From NCBI GenBank assembly GCA_044375415.1, contig JBILMS010000079.1:1-12208 (forward strand): 12,208 nucleotides of DNA, given 5' to 3'. A program made the translations under genes and the position numbers. Within the stretch, counting starts at the first letter, position 1, and every line of letters starts with the position of its first letter. Below, piece after piece: positions 5,436 to 12,208 of the stretch. This DNA comes from JAWXBG01 sp044375415. Lineage in GTDB: Bacteria; Bacteroidota; Bacteroidia; Flavobacteriales_D; Sanyastnellaceae. The notes beneath the pieces are model-generated. The model ran no database searches. It saw nothing but the letters and a program-made list of their open reading frames with translations, and was not told the origin of the DNA.

Positions 5436-6623
5436 ATGAAAATAGGAATAATAGGAGCCGGATTATCGGGACTCACCTGCGCGTGGTATTTGAAGAAAGC
5501 CGGCATTACCGACATTACCATTTTTGAATCTACGGAAAGAGCAGGTGGAAAATTGAAAACAGATTGTGCAGATGGTTTTCAATTCGATAGGGGTTTTCAA
5601 GTTTTACTGCCGGCCTATCCCGAAACGAAAAAAGTCTTGGATTATGAGAAGCTGCAATTACAACCTTTTCACAAGGGATCTTTAATTTTCAAAGGCGATA
5701 AAAAAATTCCCTTTTATGATCCTGAGAATGGATTCTCAGCTTTGCTAAAAACTGTCGTGAGTGGTCCGGGCAACTTACTAGACAAGGTACGTTTATTGAG
5801 ATTGAAATGGACTCTCGACCGCTTGAGTGTGGAAGATATTTTTGGGAGTAGTAAAAGGATTAATTCGTTGACGTATTTAAGAGAGTTGGGTTTTAGCGAA
5901 AGAATGATAGAGGATTTTTGGATTCCCTTTTACCAAGGGGTCTTTTTAGAAAATGCATTAGAAACGGATAGCAGGATGCTCCGGTTTACTTTTAAAATGT
6001 TTGCAGAAGCGGGTGCTGCCGTTCCGAAAGAGGGCATGGAAGCAATTCCCAAGCAGTTGGTCGATTTTATCGGAGAAGAAAAGATCCGTCTCAATACAAA
6101 TGTGCTGCACTATGATAGAAGTTCTATCACCACCCGGGATGGAAAAAAAGAATCATTTGACAAAGTGGTATTGGCATGCAACATAGATAAAAATGTAAAA
6201 TACCACTCTGTAACGAACATCTATTTTGAAACAGAAAAAATTCCGATAGACACGAAACACGTCATACTCAACGCAAACCCAAATCGAGTGGTGAACAACG
6301 TAGTTCTGATTAGTCATGTTGCCCCCAACTATTCTCGGAATGGAAAGCAACTTATATCCGTCTCCGCGAATGGAATTTTTACGGATACGGAGGTTTTCTT
6401 GAGGGATTTAAAAACTATGTTTGGTTCTGAAGTGGGTAGTTGGAAACTTGTACAATCGTGCATCATAGAGAAGGCCTTACCGGTGACCAATTTTGAAGAG
6501 CCCTACAAGTCAAGTTCTTCGGACGGTGTTTTTTATTGCGGTGACCATCTGTTGCAAGGATCGATAAACGGCGCGATGGAAAGTGGCAGAAGAACAGCCG
6601 AGGAAATATTGAAGGCAGTGTAA
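5436..6623 (+). CDS. FAD-dependent amine-oxidase/desaturase-like oxidoreductase
   Basis: A 395-residue flavoprotein of the amine oxidase / phytoene desaturase superfamily. The N-terminal dinucleotide-binding loop is IGAGLSGLTCAWYL (G7, G9, G12), followed by the FE...RAGGK segment (30-39) and DRGFQVL. The C-terminal FAD motif is FYCGDHLLQGSINGAMESGRR. It is shorter than CrtI/CrtD (about 490) and closer in look to the protoporphyrinogen-oxidase or plant/cyanobacterial phytoene-desaturase side of the superfamily. It sits 41 nt after a flavin reductase-like gene and 35 nt before a DUF2062 gene, and 650 nt before crtD. A role in carotenoid desaturation or isomerisation is plausible but unproven; a different isoprenoid, tetrapyrrole or amine substrate is possible. 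Confidence 0.85.
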   Translation: MKIGIIGAGLSGLTCAWYLKKAGITDITIFESTERAGGKLKTDCADGFQFDRGFQVLLPAYPETKKVLDYEKLQLQPFHKGSLIFKGDKKIPFYDPENGFSALLKTVVSGPGNLLDKVRLLRLKWTLDRLSVEDIFGSSKRINSLTYLRELGFSERMIEDFWIPFYQGVFLENALETDSRMLRFTFKMFAEAGAAVPKEGMEAIPKQLVDFIGEEKIRLNTNVLHYDRSSITTRDGKKESFDKVVLACNIDKNVKYHSVTNIYFETEKIPIDTKHVILNANPNRVVNNVVLISHVAPNYSRNGKQLISVSANGIFTDTEVFLRDLKTMFGSEVGSWKLVQSCIIEKALPVTNFEEPYKSSSSDGVFYCGDHLLQGSINGAMESGRRTAEEILKAV

Positions 6624-6640
6624 AGAAAAAAACAAGCGCG

Positions 6641-6648
6641 TATCTTTA
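6641..6648 (+). promoter_or_regulatory. possible -7 box before the DUF2062 gene
   Basis: TATCTTTA differs from TAnnTTTG in the last base only and lies 10 nt before the ATG at 6659. No -33 box sits at the usual distance. Weak; the gene may simply be read through from upstream. Confidence 0.2.
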
Positions 6649-6658
6649 TGCCTGCAAA

Positions 6659-7123
6659 ATGAACACAGGTAAAGGCAATTTTTTTACGAATATTTTACGG
6701 AAAGCGAAAGCGAGCTTTTTAAAAGTGTATAATGCCAGAGGAAGTGTTCACGAAATAGCATTGGGAGCGGCAATTGGAGCATTTTGGGGTGTGTTTCCGA
6801 CATTTGGTTTAAGCACGGTTTTATCCTTGCTTTTGTATAAAATCTTTCGTTTTAATTTGGTAGCGGCCATTTCCGGAGCATTCATTTCTAATCCGATAAC
6901 AAGCCCTTTTCTATTGATGATGAGTTACAAAGTGGGCACATACTTCATAAAGACAGATGTTCAATTTGATTATGACAATTGGTACGAAAACCTACCGCAT
7001 ATCGGATATGTTCTGCTCATAGGTTCTGTTGTAGTGAGTTTATGTTCCGGTCTACTTGTTTATTTTATTACGAAATATGCGATTGAAAGGAGACGAAAAT
7101 TGGAGGCGCTGAATTCGAAATAA
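6659..7123 (+). CDS. DUF2062 domain membrane protein
   Basis: A 154-residue protein with the DUF2062 signature: GAAIGAFWGVFPTFGLST (37-53; FPTFG at 46-50), RFN (64-66), and GAFISNPITSPFLL (73-86). Hydrophobic segments near 36-62, 67-90 and 115-138 indicate an inner-membrane protein, and the C-terminus is basic (RRRK). The family has no established biochemical role; members often lie near glycosyltransferase, lipid or envelope genes. The ATG at 6659 places the conserved part about 30 residues in, as usual. It follows the FAD oxidoreductase by 35 nt. The gap to crtD (145 nt) with a hairpin suggests this is the last gene of its transcript. Confidence 0.88.
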   Translation: MNTGKGNFFTNILRKAKASFLKVYNARGSVHEIALGAAIGAFWGVFPTFGLSTVLSLLLYKIFRFNLVAAISGAFISNPITSPFLLMMSYKVGTYFIKTDVQFDYDNWYENLPHIGYVLLIGSVVVSLCSGLLVYFITKYAIERRRKLEALNSK

Positions 7124-7127
7124 ATCA

Positions 7128-7150
7128 GCTCGCTTGGATCATCCACGAGC
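7128..7150 (+). terminator. hairpin after the DUF2062 gene
   Basis: GCTCG (7128-7132) pairs with CGAGC (7146-7150) and TGGAT (7135-7139) with ATCCA (7141-7145), with CT bulged on the left. It begins 5 nt after the stop codon. No T tract follows, so termination is not certain. Its position supports a transcript boundary before crtD. Confidence 0.4.
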
Positions 7151-7194
7151 CGAAAATCCTCCATCGGCCGCATCTAAACAAATTACCACGTCGA

Positions 7195-7221
7195 TTGTAT
7201 TAAGGAGGGAATTTACATTTT
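7195..7221 (+). promoter_or_regulatory. candidate promoter of the crtD operon
   Basis: TTG at 7195-7197 and TACATTTT at 7214-7221 fit the Bacteroidota boxes (TTG and TAnnTTTG) with one mismatch and a 16-nt gap, slightly short. The expected start near 7228 would leave a leader of about 40 nt before the crtD ATG. An AGGAGG-like purine run (7204-7209) lies between the boxes and is too far from the ATG to be a ribosome site. This is the same spacing as the tspO candidate. Confidence 0.35.
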
Positions 7222-7268
7222 CAGATACGTAGTATAGAAAATTTTACTGTGTAAGTTAGTTCTAAGAG

Positions 7269-8738
7269 ATGCCTTCAGCCTTAATAATCGGGTCCGGTAT
7301 TGCCGGTATTGCAACAGCCTTGCGCTTGAGGGCCGCCGGAATCGACGTGACCGTATTTGAGGCGAACGAATATCCGGGCGGAAAACTTCACGCTTTCGAT
7401 CGAGGCGGTTATCGTTTTGATGCAGGTCCCTCCTTATTCACCATGCCGGAGCTGGTTACAGAGCTTTTTGATCTTTTCGGTGAGAAATCTGATGATTTTT
7501 TTCAGTATGACCGCAAAGGCTCTGTGTGCAACTATTTTTGGGAAGATGGCATGCGATTTACGGTTAACTCCGACAGAGAGGTTTTTGCCAAAGATGCCGC
7601 AGCAACGTTTAACATTGAGGTTTCATCTTTACTGGCCTATCTGAAAAAGAGTCAAAAGAAATTCGAACTTACATCTCCCATTTTTCTTGAAAAATCGTTA
7701 CACAAAGTTGGAACTTATCTTTCCAAGGATACGCTAAAGGCTTTAGCTCACATGTCGGACATGGGCATCGGTAAAACCCTTCATGCAGTAAATGAAGAGG
7801 TCATTAAAGAGCCTCATTTGGTGCAATTGTTTAACCGATACGCCACCTACAACGGCTCTTCGCCTTATCGCACCCCCGGTATTATGAGTATGATTCCTCA
7901 TCTCGAACTGCACCTAGGCACCTATTTCCCGAGGGGTGGCATGCATAAGATCACTACTAGTCTGTATGAACTGGCATTGAGGCATGGGGTCGTGTTTCGG
8001 TTTGGTAAAAAAATTGAGAGTATACTCGTAAAGAACCAAAAGGCTATAGGCATACAACATGAAGAAAAGCAATATTTTGCTGATGTCGTTGTGTCTAATA
8101 TGGATATTTATTCGACCTACAAAAAACTCTTACCGACACTACCACACCCCGAGCGCACGTTGAAACAGGAACGTTCAAGTTCGGCGGTAATTTTTTATTG
8201 GGGTATTCGTGGACAATTCCCCTCGCTTGATCTGCATAATATTTTTTTTAGTGATGATTATCGAGAGGAGTTCGCTCATCTGTTCGACCACAAAACCATT
8301 TTTAGCGACCCTACCGTTTACGTCAACATTACAAGCAAAGAAACCCCGAGTGATGCACCTGAAGGTTGTGAAAATTGGTTTGTGATGATCAACGCTCCCG
8401 GGGATTATGGTCAAGATTGGGAGGCCACGGTAAGGCAAGCTCGTCGCGATATCTTGAGTAAATTAAATCGCCTGATGGGCATTGACTTGTCATTGTGTAT
8501 CGAGTTGGAAGAAATTCTCACGCCTCCCATGATTGAGGAGCGGACAAGCAGTTACCGTGGAGCATTGTACGGTGCAGCCGGTAATTCCAAGTTTGCTGCG
8601 TTCCTGAGACACCCCAATTTTACGAGCAAGATCAAGCAACTTTACTTCTGTGGAGGATCTGTACATCCGGGTGGGGGCATTCCGTTGAGCCTTCTTTCTG
8701 CGAAGATTACGTCAGGATTAATCATGTCTGATTCATGA
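7269..8738 (+). CDS. crtD: CrtD-type 1'-hydroxycarotenoid 3',4'-desaturase
   Basis: A 489-residue FAD-dependent carotenoid desaturase. The N-terminal FAD loop is IIGSGIAGIATALRL (residues 6-20) with EANEYPGGKL (31-40) and DAGPSLFTMP (51-60). The C-terminal motif is FCGGSVHPGGGIPLSLLSAK. Within the CrtI/CrtD superfamily it matches the bacteroidotal CrtD branch: SLFTMPELVTELF, LFNRYATYNGSSPYRTP, and VIFYWGIRG.FP.L.LHNIFFS are typical of it, whereas true phytoene desaturases of the phylum read GPSWYWMP there. CrtD introduces the 3',4' double bond in 1'-hydroxy carotenoids, e.g. 1'-hydroxy-gamma-carotene to 1'-hydroxytorulene. It is the first gene of the coupled crt operon; its TGA overlaps the cruF ATG (ATGA). 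CrtI assignment is the main alternative. Confidence 0.88.
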   Translation: MPSALIIGSGIAGIATALRLRAAGIDVTVFEANEYPGGKLHAFDRGGYRFDAGPSLFTMPELVTELFDLFGEKSDDFFQYDRKGSVCNYFWEDGMRFTVNSDREVFAKDAAATFNIEVSSLLAYLKKSQKKFELTSPIFLEKSLHKVGTYLSKDTLKALAHMSDMGIGKTLHAVNEEVIKEPHLVQLFNRYATYNGSSPYRTPGIMSMIPHLELHLGTYFPRGGMHKITTSLYELALRHGVVFRFGKKIESILVKNQKAIGIQHEEKQYFADVVVSNMDIYSTYKKLLPTLPHPERTLKQERSSSAVIFYWGIRGQFPSLDLHNIFFSDDYREEFAHLFDHKTIFSDPTVYVNITSKETPSDAPEGCENWFVMINAPGDYGQDWEATVRQARRDILSKLNRLMGIDLSLCIELEEILTPPMIEERTSSYRGALYGAAGNSKFAAFLRHPNFTSKIKQLYFCGGSVHPGGGIPLSLLSAKITSGLIMSDS

Positions 8739-9397
8739 ATACACACCTATCGTCTCAGTTGTCAATCGGCAAAACGCAAATCTCTATCGGTTTACTTTGG
8801 CTAGTTACTCTATCGGGCACCATAGGTATCTGGCTTGGAGAAGGCACTTGGTTTTTGCCGAAGACACCATTCAATTTATTACTTGGAGCTCTCATCCTTT
8901 GCTGGAATTTTCCTATTAAAAATGGATGGAGAAGTATCACTATTTGGACACTTGTTTATATTTTAGGAATGAGTGCAGAAATGGTGGGAGTGAACACGGG
9001 AATACTTTTCGGGAATTATCATTATGGCGAAAATCTCGGAGTAAAATGGTTTGGCGTGCCATTGATAATTGGCATCAATTGGATTGTATTGACTTTTCTC
9101 ACCGCATCTATTTGTAAGCGGTATATTCGAAATAAATGGCTCGCACCAATTTGTGGAGCAGTATTAATGGTCTTGCTCGATTTTTTTATGGAACCTATAG
9201 CACCGGTATTTGATTTTTGGCATTGGGATGCAGGTTATGCGCCGTTAAAGAACTTTGTGGATTGGTTCATGGTCTCATTTATCATGCAATTGCTCGTCAA
9301 GAATGACTTACCGAGTGGAAAAAATCCGTTGATATTGCATCACTTTGCTGCCCAAGCCCTATTTTTCTCTTTTTTTTATGTCATCTACCAGTTTTGA
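8735..9397 (+). CDS. cruF: CruF-type carotenoid 1',2'-hydratase
   Basis: A 220-residue integral membrane protein with six to seven hydrophobic segments, of the CruF family (DUF422). Hallmarks are AEMVGVNTGILFGNYHYG (81-98), LGVKWFGVPLIIGINWI (101-117), DFFMEPIAPVFDFWHW (149-164) and N..DWF (173-178). CruF adds water across the 1',2' double bond of the acyclic end of gamma-carotene or lycopene, giving the tertiary 1'-hydroxyl on which CrtD depends. It starts inside the stop of crtD (4-nt overlap) and its end overlaps crtY by 20 nt, so the three enzymes are probably made in fixed proportion. It replaces CrtC, the unrelated hydratase of purple bacteria. Confidence 0.92.
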   Translation: MNTHLSSQLSIGKTQISIGLLWLVTLSGTIGIWLGEGTWFLPKTPFNLLLGALILCWNFPIKNGWRSITIWTLVYILGMSAEMVGVNTGILFGNYHYGENLGVKWFGVPLIIGINWIVLTFLTASICKRYIRNKWLAPICGAVLMVLLDFFMEPIAPVFDFWHWDAGYAPLKNFVDWFMVSFIMQLLVKNDLPSGKNPLILHHFAAQALFFSFFYVIYQF

Positions 9398-10526
9398 TAT
9401 CGTAATTATAGGAGCCGGCGCAGCCGGTCTTCATCTCGCATTGTGCATGCGAAATGAAGAATATTTCAGGAACAAACGAATTCTCATTCTTGAAAAATCA
9501 GCGAAGGATCAGAATGACCGCACCTATTGCTTTTGGGAAAAGGGCGAAGGCCTATGGGACAAATTGCTTCGACAAAGTTGGTTACATGGTGATTTTTATT
9601 CTCAGGAAAAATCGATTCCCCTTACCCTTTCGCCTTATCGCTACAAGATGCTCCATGCATTGGATTTTTATTCGTTTGCAAAGGCAGAGATTGCTGCGTC
9701 TCCCATGTTTCATTGGCAAAACGAAGATGTACTGGAAGTCGAAAACGGTGAACCTATCCGTATCATAGGTAAACAGGGAATCTACACTGCCGAATATGTT
9801 TTTGACAGTCGCATCCCGGAAGATTTTTCGAAAGGAAGTGACAAGTACACACGTCTCTTGCAGCATTTCAAAGGATGGGTAATTCGCACGCCGGAAGATC
9901 GATTCGATCCTGAGCGTTTTGCGATGATGGACTTTCGACTTCTTTGGCCCGAATCGACGAGTTTCACATACGTATTGCCATTGAGCAAACGCGAGGCATT
10001 GATCGAGTTCACCTTGTTTTCGCCTAGCTTATTGAACGATAGCGACTACGACCTCATGTTGCAACGTTATGTAAGCGACATATTAAAACTTCAGGAATTT
10101 GAAATCGTGCAACGGGAACAAGGCGTAATTCCCATGAGTGATTTTCCATTTGAAAAATACTCTCAAGGTAAACATATCCGAATAGGTACGGCAGGGGGTT
10201 GGGTAAAACCATCGACCGGATATTCATTCAAAAATTGCGAACGAAATTCGAGAAAAATTGTTGAGAACTTAAAGCGAGGCAGACCTGCTAATAAGGGACT
10301 AATTCCGAGAAAATTCCGCTTTTACGATTCCTTATTTATCGATGTATTAAACGGACAAAACGAATTGGGTCCGGAACTCTTCGAAACGTTGTACAGCAAA
10401 CGTCCTGTGCAGGAAATTTTCGCTTTTCTCGACGATCAGAGTAGCCTCAAGGAAGACCTTAGTATCTTGGTTGTCTTTCCTTGGAAACCCTTTCTTCATT
10501 CCTTAGTCAAACGTTTGACACGCTAA
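9378..10526 (+). CDS. crtY: CrtY-type lycopene beta-cyclase
   Basis: A 382-residue flavoprotein resembling lycopene cyclases of the CrtY/CrtL family. The N-terminal FAD loop is DIVIIGAGAAGLHLAL (7-22). Family blocks follow: NDRTYCFWE (46-54), SPYRYKML (85-92), FDSR (142-145), QHFKGW (162-167), MDFRL (184-188), the acidic EFTLFS block (210-215) and the C-terminal RIGTAGGWVKPSTGYSFKN (268-286). It cyclises one or both ends of lycopene to beta rings. With CruF and CrtD beside it, a monocyclic product is expected. An upstream start at 9345 would add 11 residues inside cruF; ATG 9378 puts the FAD loop at the usual place. Its stop is shared with the next start (TAATG). Confidence 0.88.
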   Translation: MSSTSFDIVIIGAGAAGLHLALCMRNEEYFRNKRILILEKSAKDQNDRTYCFWEKGEGLWDKLLRQSWLHGDFYSQEKSIPLTLSPYRYKMLHALDFYSFAKAEIAASPMFHWQNEDVLEVENGEPIRIIGKQGIYTAEYVFDSRIPEDFSKGSDKYTRLLQHFKGWVIRTPEDRFDPERFAMMDFRLLWPESTSFTYVLPLSKREALIEFTLFSPSLLNDSDYDLMLQRYVSDILKLQEFEIVQREQGVIPMSDFPFEKYSQGKHIRIGTAGGWVKPSTGYSFKNCERNSRKIVENLKRGRPANKGLIPRKFRFYDSLFIDVLNGQNELGPELFETLYSKRPVQEIFAFLDDQSSLKEDLSILVVFPWKPFLHSLVKRLTR

Positions 10527-11458
10527 TGGAAGAAGTGATCTTTTGTCCGGCTTGCAACTCTGTTCATCACAGAACATTCGTGCAAACCTCAGCCATGATG
10601 CACTCTCATTCTCATGAAAAATATAATTTTGATCGGTGTGAAGATTGTGGGTTGGTTTTTCTTAATCCTCGCGTATCAAAAACGGAATTAGATCAATTTT
10701 ACAGTGCCGCCTATCTGCCTTATCGCTTGGAGGAAGCATGGGGCAAATATGCCTCCTTTGTAAAACAGGACCAAAGAAACATAGATAAAGCAAGAGTTAA
10801 GAGGTTGAAGCAATATCACACCTTGACAACCCATAGTCGAATACTCGATGTGGGCTGCGGTAAACCGACTTTTTTGGCCGCTGTACGCAACGACACACCC
10901 GCTAAGCTCATAGGTATTGATTTTACGGATGAGGGCTGGAAAAACGAAGCCCAAGAGTACCGAGGTATTGATTTGAGGGTGGGTGAAGTAGTCGACTTGA
11001 GGGGAGAACCGCCGGTGGATGTTATTACCATGTGGCATTATTTGGAGCATGATTACGAACCCCAAGCACATCTCCGACAATTGCTTGATATATCAAGTTC
11101 ACAAACCACACTCATCGCAGAGGTCCCTAATTTTGAAAGTTATACTCGTCGGAAATTTGGGAAACATTGGGCCGGTTATCACACCCCTCGTCACACGGCT
11201 CTGTATTCCCCAAGCAACATCGAGGTTCTCATGAAAAATAGTGGTTGGAAAGTGGAACAAGTATTAACCTACGGCACTCTAGATCCATACACCCTTCATT
11301 GGATGAGTCGCATGGAACAACAGAGCATTAATTGGAGTGATTCCATGGAACAAAGATTTATAGGGTATGTAGCGGGAATGGTTCTGAACGCCCCGATCTA
11401 CAAGCTACAAAAATTGTTTTCAATGGGCTTTATGACGGTAGTAGCAAGGCCTGCATAA
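10526..11458 (+). CDS. class I SAM-dependent methyltransferase with N-terminal zinc-ribbon-like motif
   Basis: A 310-residue protein. Residues 7-10 (CPAC) and 38-41 (CEDC) form a CxxC...CxxC pair like a zinc ribbon. The SAM-binding strand is RILDVGCGKPTFLAAV (105-120), then IGIDFTDEGW; the C-terminal part has the Methyltransf_23 block PNFESYTRRKFG followed by HTPRHTALYS. In motif I the usual GCGxG is GCGKP, i.e. the second glycine is proline. ATG 10526 is chosen over a TTG at 10481 because it overlaps the crtY stop by one base (TAATG), a standard coupling arrangement. It is unrelated to CrtF O-methyltransferases by appearance. Context suggests a carotenoid tailoring step, perhaps O-methylation, but sugar, lipid or quinone substrates are equally open. 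Confidence 0.85.
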   Translation: MEEVIFCPACNSVHHRTFVQTSAMMHSHSHEKYNFDRCEDCGLVFLNPRVSKTELDQFYSAAYLPYRLEEAWGKYASFVKQDQRNIDKARVKRLKQYHTLTTHSRILDVGCGKPTFLAAVRNDTPAKLIGIDFTDEGWKNEAQEYRGIDLRVGEVVDLRGEPPVDVITMWHYLEHDYEPQAHLRQLLDISSSQTTLIAEVPNFESYTRRKFGKHWAGYHTPRHTALYSPSNIEVLMKNSGWKVEQVLTYGTLDPYTLHWMSRMEQQSINWSDSMEQRFIGYVAGMVLNAPIYKLQKLFSMGFMTVVARPA

Positions 11459-12181
11459 TTAGACTTCATTTTTTAAATAGGGAGATAAAATGTCTACACC
11501 TCCCCACGTACCCAACGATTTGTATGGTTGAAATCTGACGAACATCTCCTCTTTGTACCAATCTATCTGTCGAGTTTTTTGAATAGCCACTTGGTGTTCA
11601 GGGCTTTTATAGGCATAGTTTTTCAGCGCCTCCATATTTTCCCAAAGACTAAAGGTGGCCATTTGAACTAAAGGAGCTTCACCAATTCCTTTGGTATAGA
11701 TCAGTCCTTCGCAACCATCTTGAATAGGACGCTGGGAAGTGGGGACATATCGCCAAAATTTTATGAGTTTGCTCGTTCGTATTGTCGCTCGGGTTATTAC
11801 CGCAAATAGCGGATTATCGGCATCTAAATCGGGCGAAGGAGAGAAGGGATTTCCTCCGGACCAAAGACCTTTTACTTGACGTGTTTTCAAAAAAACAGTC
11901 CACTGTTCTATAGAGTGATTTTTGTATTGAGTGTAGACATCAGCATGCGTTAAGAAATGATTAGCCGATTGCTCATTTTCCCAAACACCTAGCATAGCGT
12001 ACACACTCCAATCGGGGAGAGGGCTGAAGCCAAGTTCTCGGCCACTTCCCAGTAGTTTATAAAAAAGTAAACCCGGGGTTCCGGCGATCTGGGCATGGGC
12101 AAACTGCATTTGGCTAAAGGCCCATACTTTTTGGGAAAGAGAAGAAAAGCGAAAAAAAGTGAGTGTAGTAATCGAACTCAT
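11459..12181 (-). CDS. crtA: CrtA-family carotenoid oxygenase (spheroidene monooxygenase-like)
   Basis: A 240-residue soluble protein resembling spheroidene monooxygenase CrtA. Seen are the N-terminal SSITTLTFFRFSSLSQKVWAF, GTPGLLFYKLLGSG, PDWSVYAMLGVWEN, the central WSGGNPFSP, the ITRATIRTSKLIKFWRYVP block, and MATFSLWEN with the C-terminal EMFVRFQPY. Purple-bacterial CrtA adds a 2-keto group; a flavobacterial relative was reported to act as a carotenoid 2-hydroxylase in myxol synthesis. With CruF and CrtD present, oxygenation at C-2' of a 1'-hydroxy-3',4'-didehydro end is the likely reaction, giving myxol- or 2'-hydroxyflexixanthin-like products. It is transcribed toward the crt operon; its stop directly abuts the methyltransferase stop. 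The ATG is 27 nt from the window edge, so its promoter is mostly outside. Confidence 0.88.
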   Translation of the reverse strand: MSSITTLTFFRFSSLSQKVWAFSQMQFAHAQIAGTPGLLFYKLLGSGRELGFSPLPDWSVYAMLGVWENEQSANHFLTHADVYTQYKNHSIEQWTVFLKTRQVKGLWSGGNPFSPSPDLDADNPLFAVITRATIRTSKLIKFWRYVPTSQRPIQDGCEGLIYTKGIGEAPLVQMATFSLWENMEALKNYAYKSPEHQVAIQKTRQIDWYKEEMFVRFQPYKSLGTWGGVDILSPYLKNEV

Positions 12182-12208
12182 AGTTTCATTTTTCAGTATT
12201 GTTTAGCA

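Noticed and set aside
7269..8738. Annotation as phytoene desaturase CrtI
   Set aside because: Internal signatures (SLFTMP, LFNRYATYNGS, LHNIFFS) match the bacteroidotal CrtD branch, and its neighbour CruF makes the CrtD substrate. A phylogeny would settle it.
10481..10525. Earlier TTG start of the methyltransferase
   Set aside because: It would overlap crtY by 46 nt; the TAATG junction at 10526 is a standard coupled start and places the CxxC motif near the N-terminus.

Overview
The window looks like Bacteroidota chromosomal DNA. It carries a late-stage carotenoid gene cluster of the kind that makes monocyclic 1'-hydroxy carotenoids (saproxanthin, myxol and flexixanthin family). Several protein families here are common in that phylum, Shine-Dalgarno sequences are mostly absent, and some upstream regions carry TAnnTTTG-like boxes. 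Base composition is moderate except for one GC-rich repeat block. No rRNA, tRNA, CRISPR array or transposase gene is visible.

Layout. (1) 68-1502: a higBA toxin-antitoxin pair whose antitoxin is fused to an ImmA/IrrE-type metallopeptidase domain, with a candidate operator palindrome just upstream. (2) 1749-3169: a compact trio of a DUF2383/PA2169-type four-helix protein, a SpoIIAA/STAS-like protein and an NADPH-dependent FMN reductase-family protein. (3) 3322-4336: two small membrane proteins, a TspO/MBR homologue and a hydroxylaminobenzene mutase/styrene-oxide isomerase (HAB/SOI) homologue. (4) 4337-4785: a non-coding block with two ~92 bp imperfect direct repeats 256 bp apart and several strong hairpins between them. 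(5) 4786-7123: a flavin reductase-like protein, an FAD-dependent amine-oxidase/desaturase-like protein and a DUF2062 membrane protein. (6) 7269-11458: crtD, cruF, crtY and a class I SAM methyltransferase, each overlapping the next by 1-20 nt, so very probably one translationally coupled operon. (7) 11459-12181: crtA on the opposite strand, its stop codon directly abutting the methyltransferase stop codon.

How the genes fit together. Family knowledge predicts that CrtY cyclises lycopene to gamma-carotene, CruF hydrates the open 1',2' end, CrtD introduces the 3',4' double bond, and the CrtA homologue oxygenates C-2' (2'-hydroxy or 2'-keto). The early genes (crtE, crtB, crtI) and the ring hydroxylase/ketolase (crtZ, crtW) are not in the window. 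The methyltransferase coupled to crtY is the least explained member and the best candidate for an undescribed tailoring step. TspO, the HAB/SOI homologue, two flavin-linked proteins and a second FAD oxidoreductase next to these genes suggest a wider oxidation or tetrapyrrole/isoprenoid-related locus. That last link is inference.
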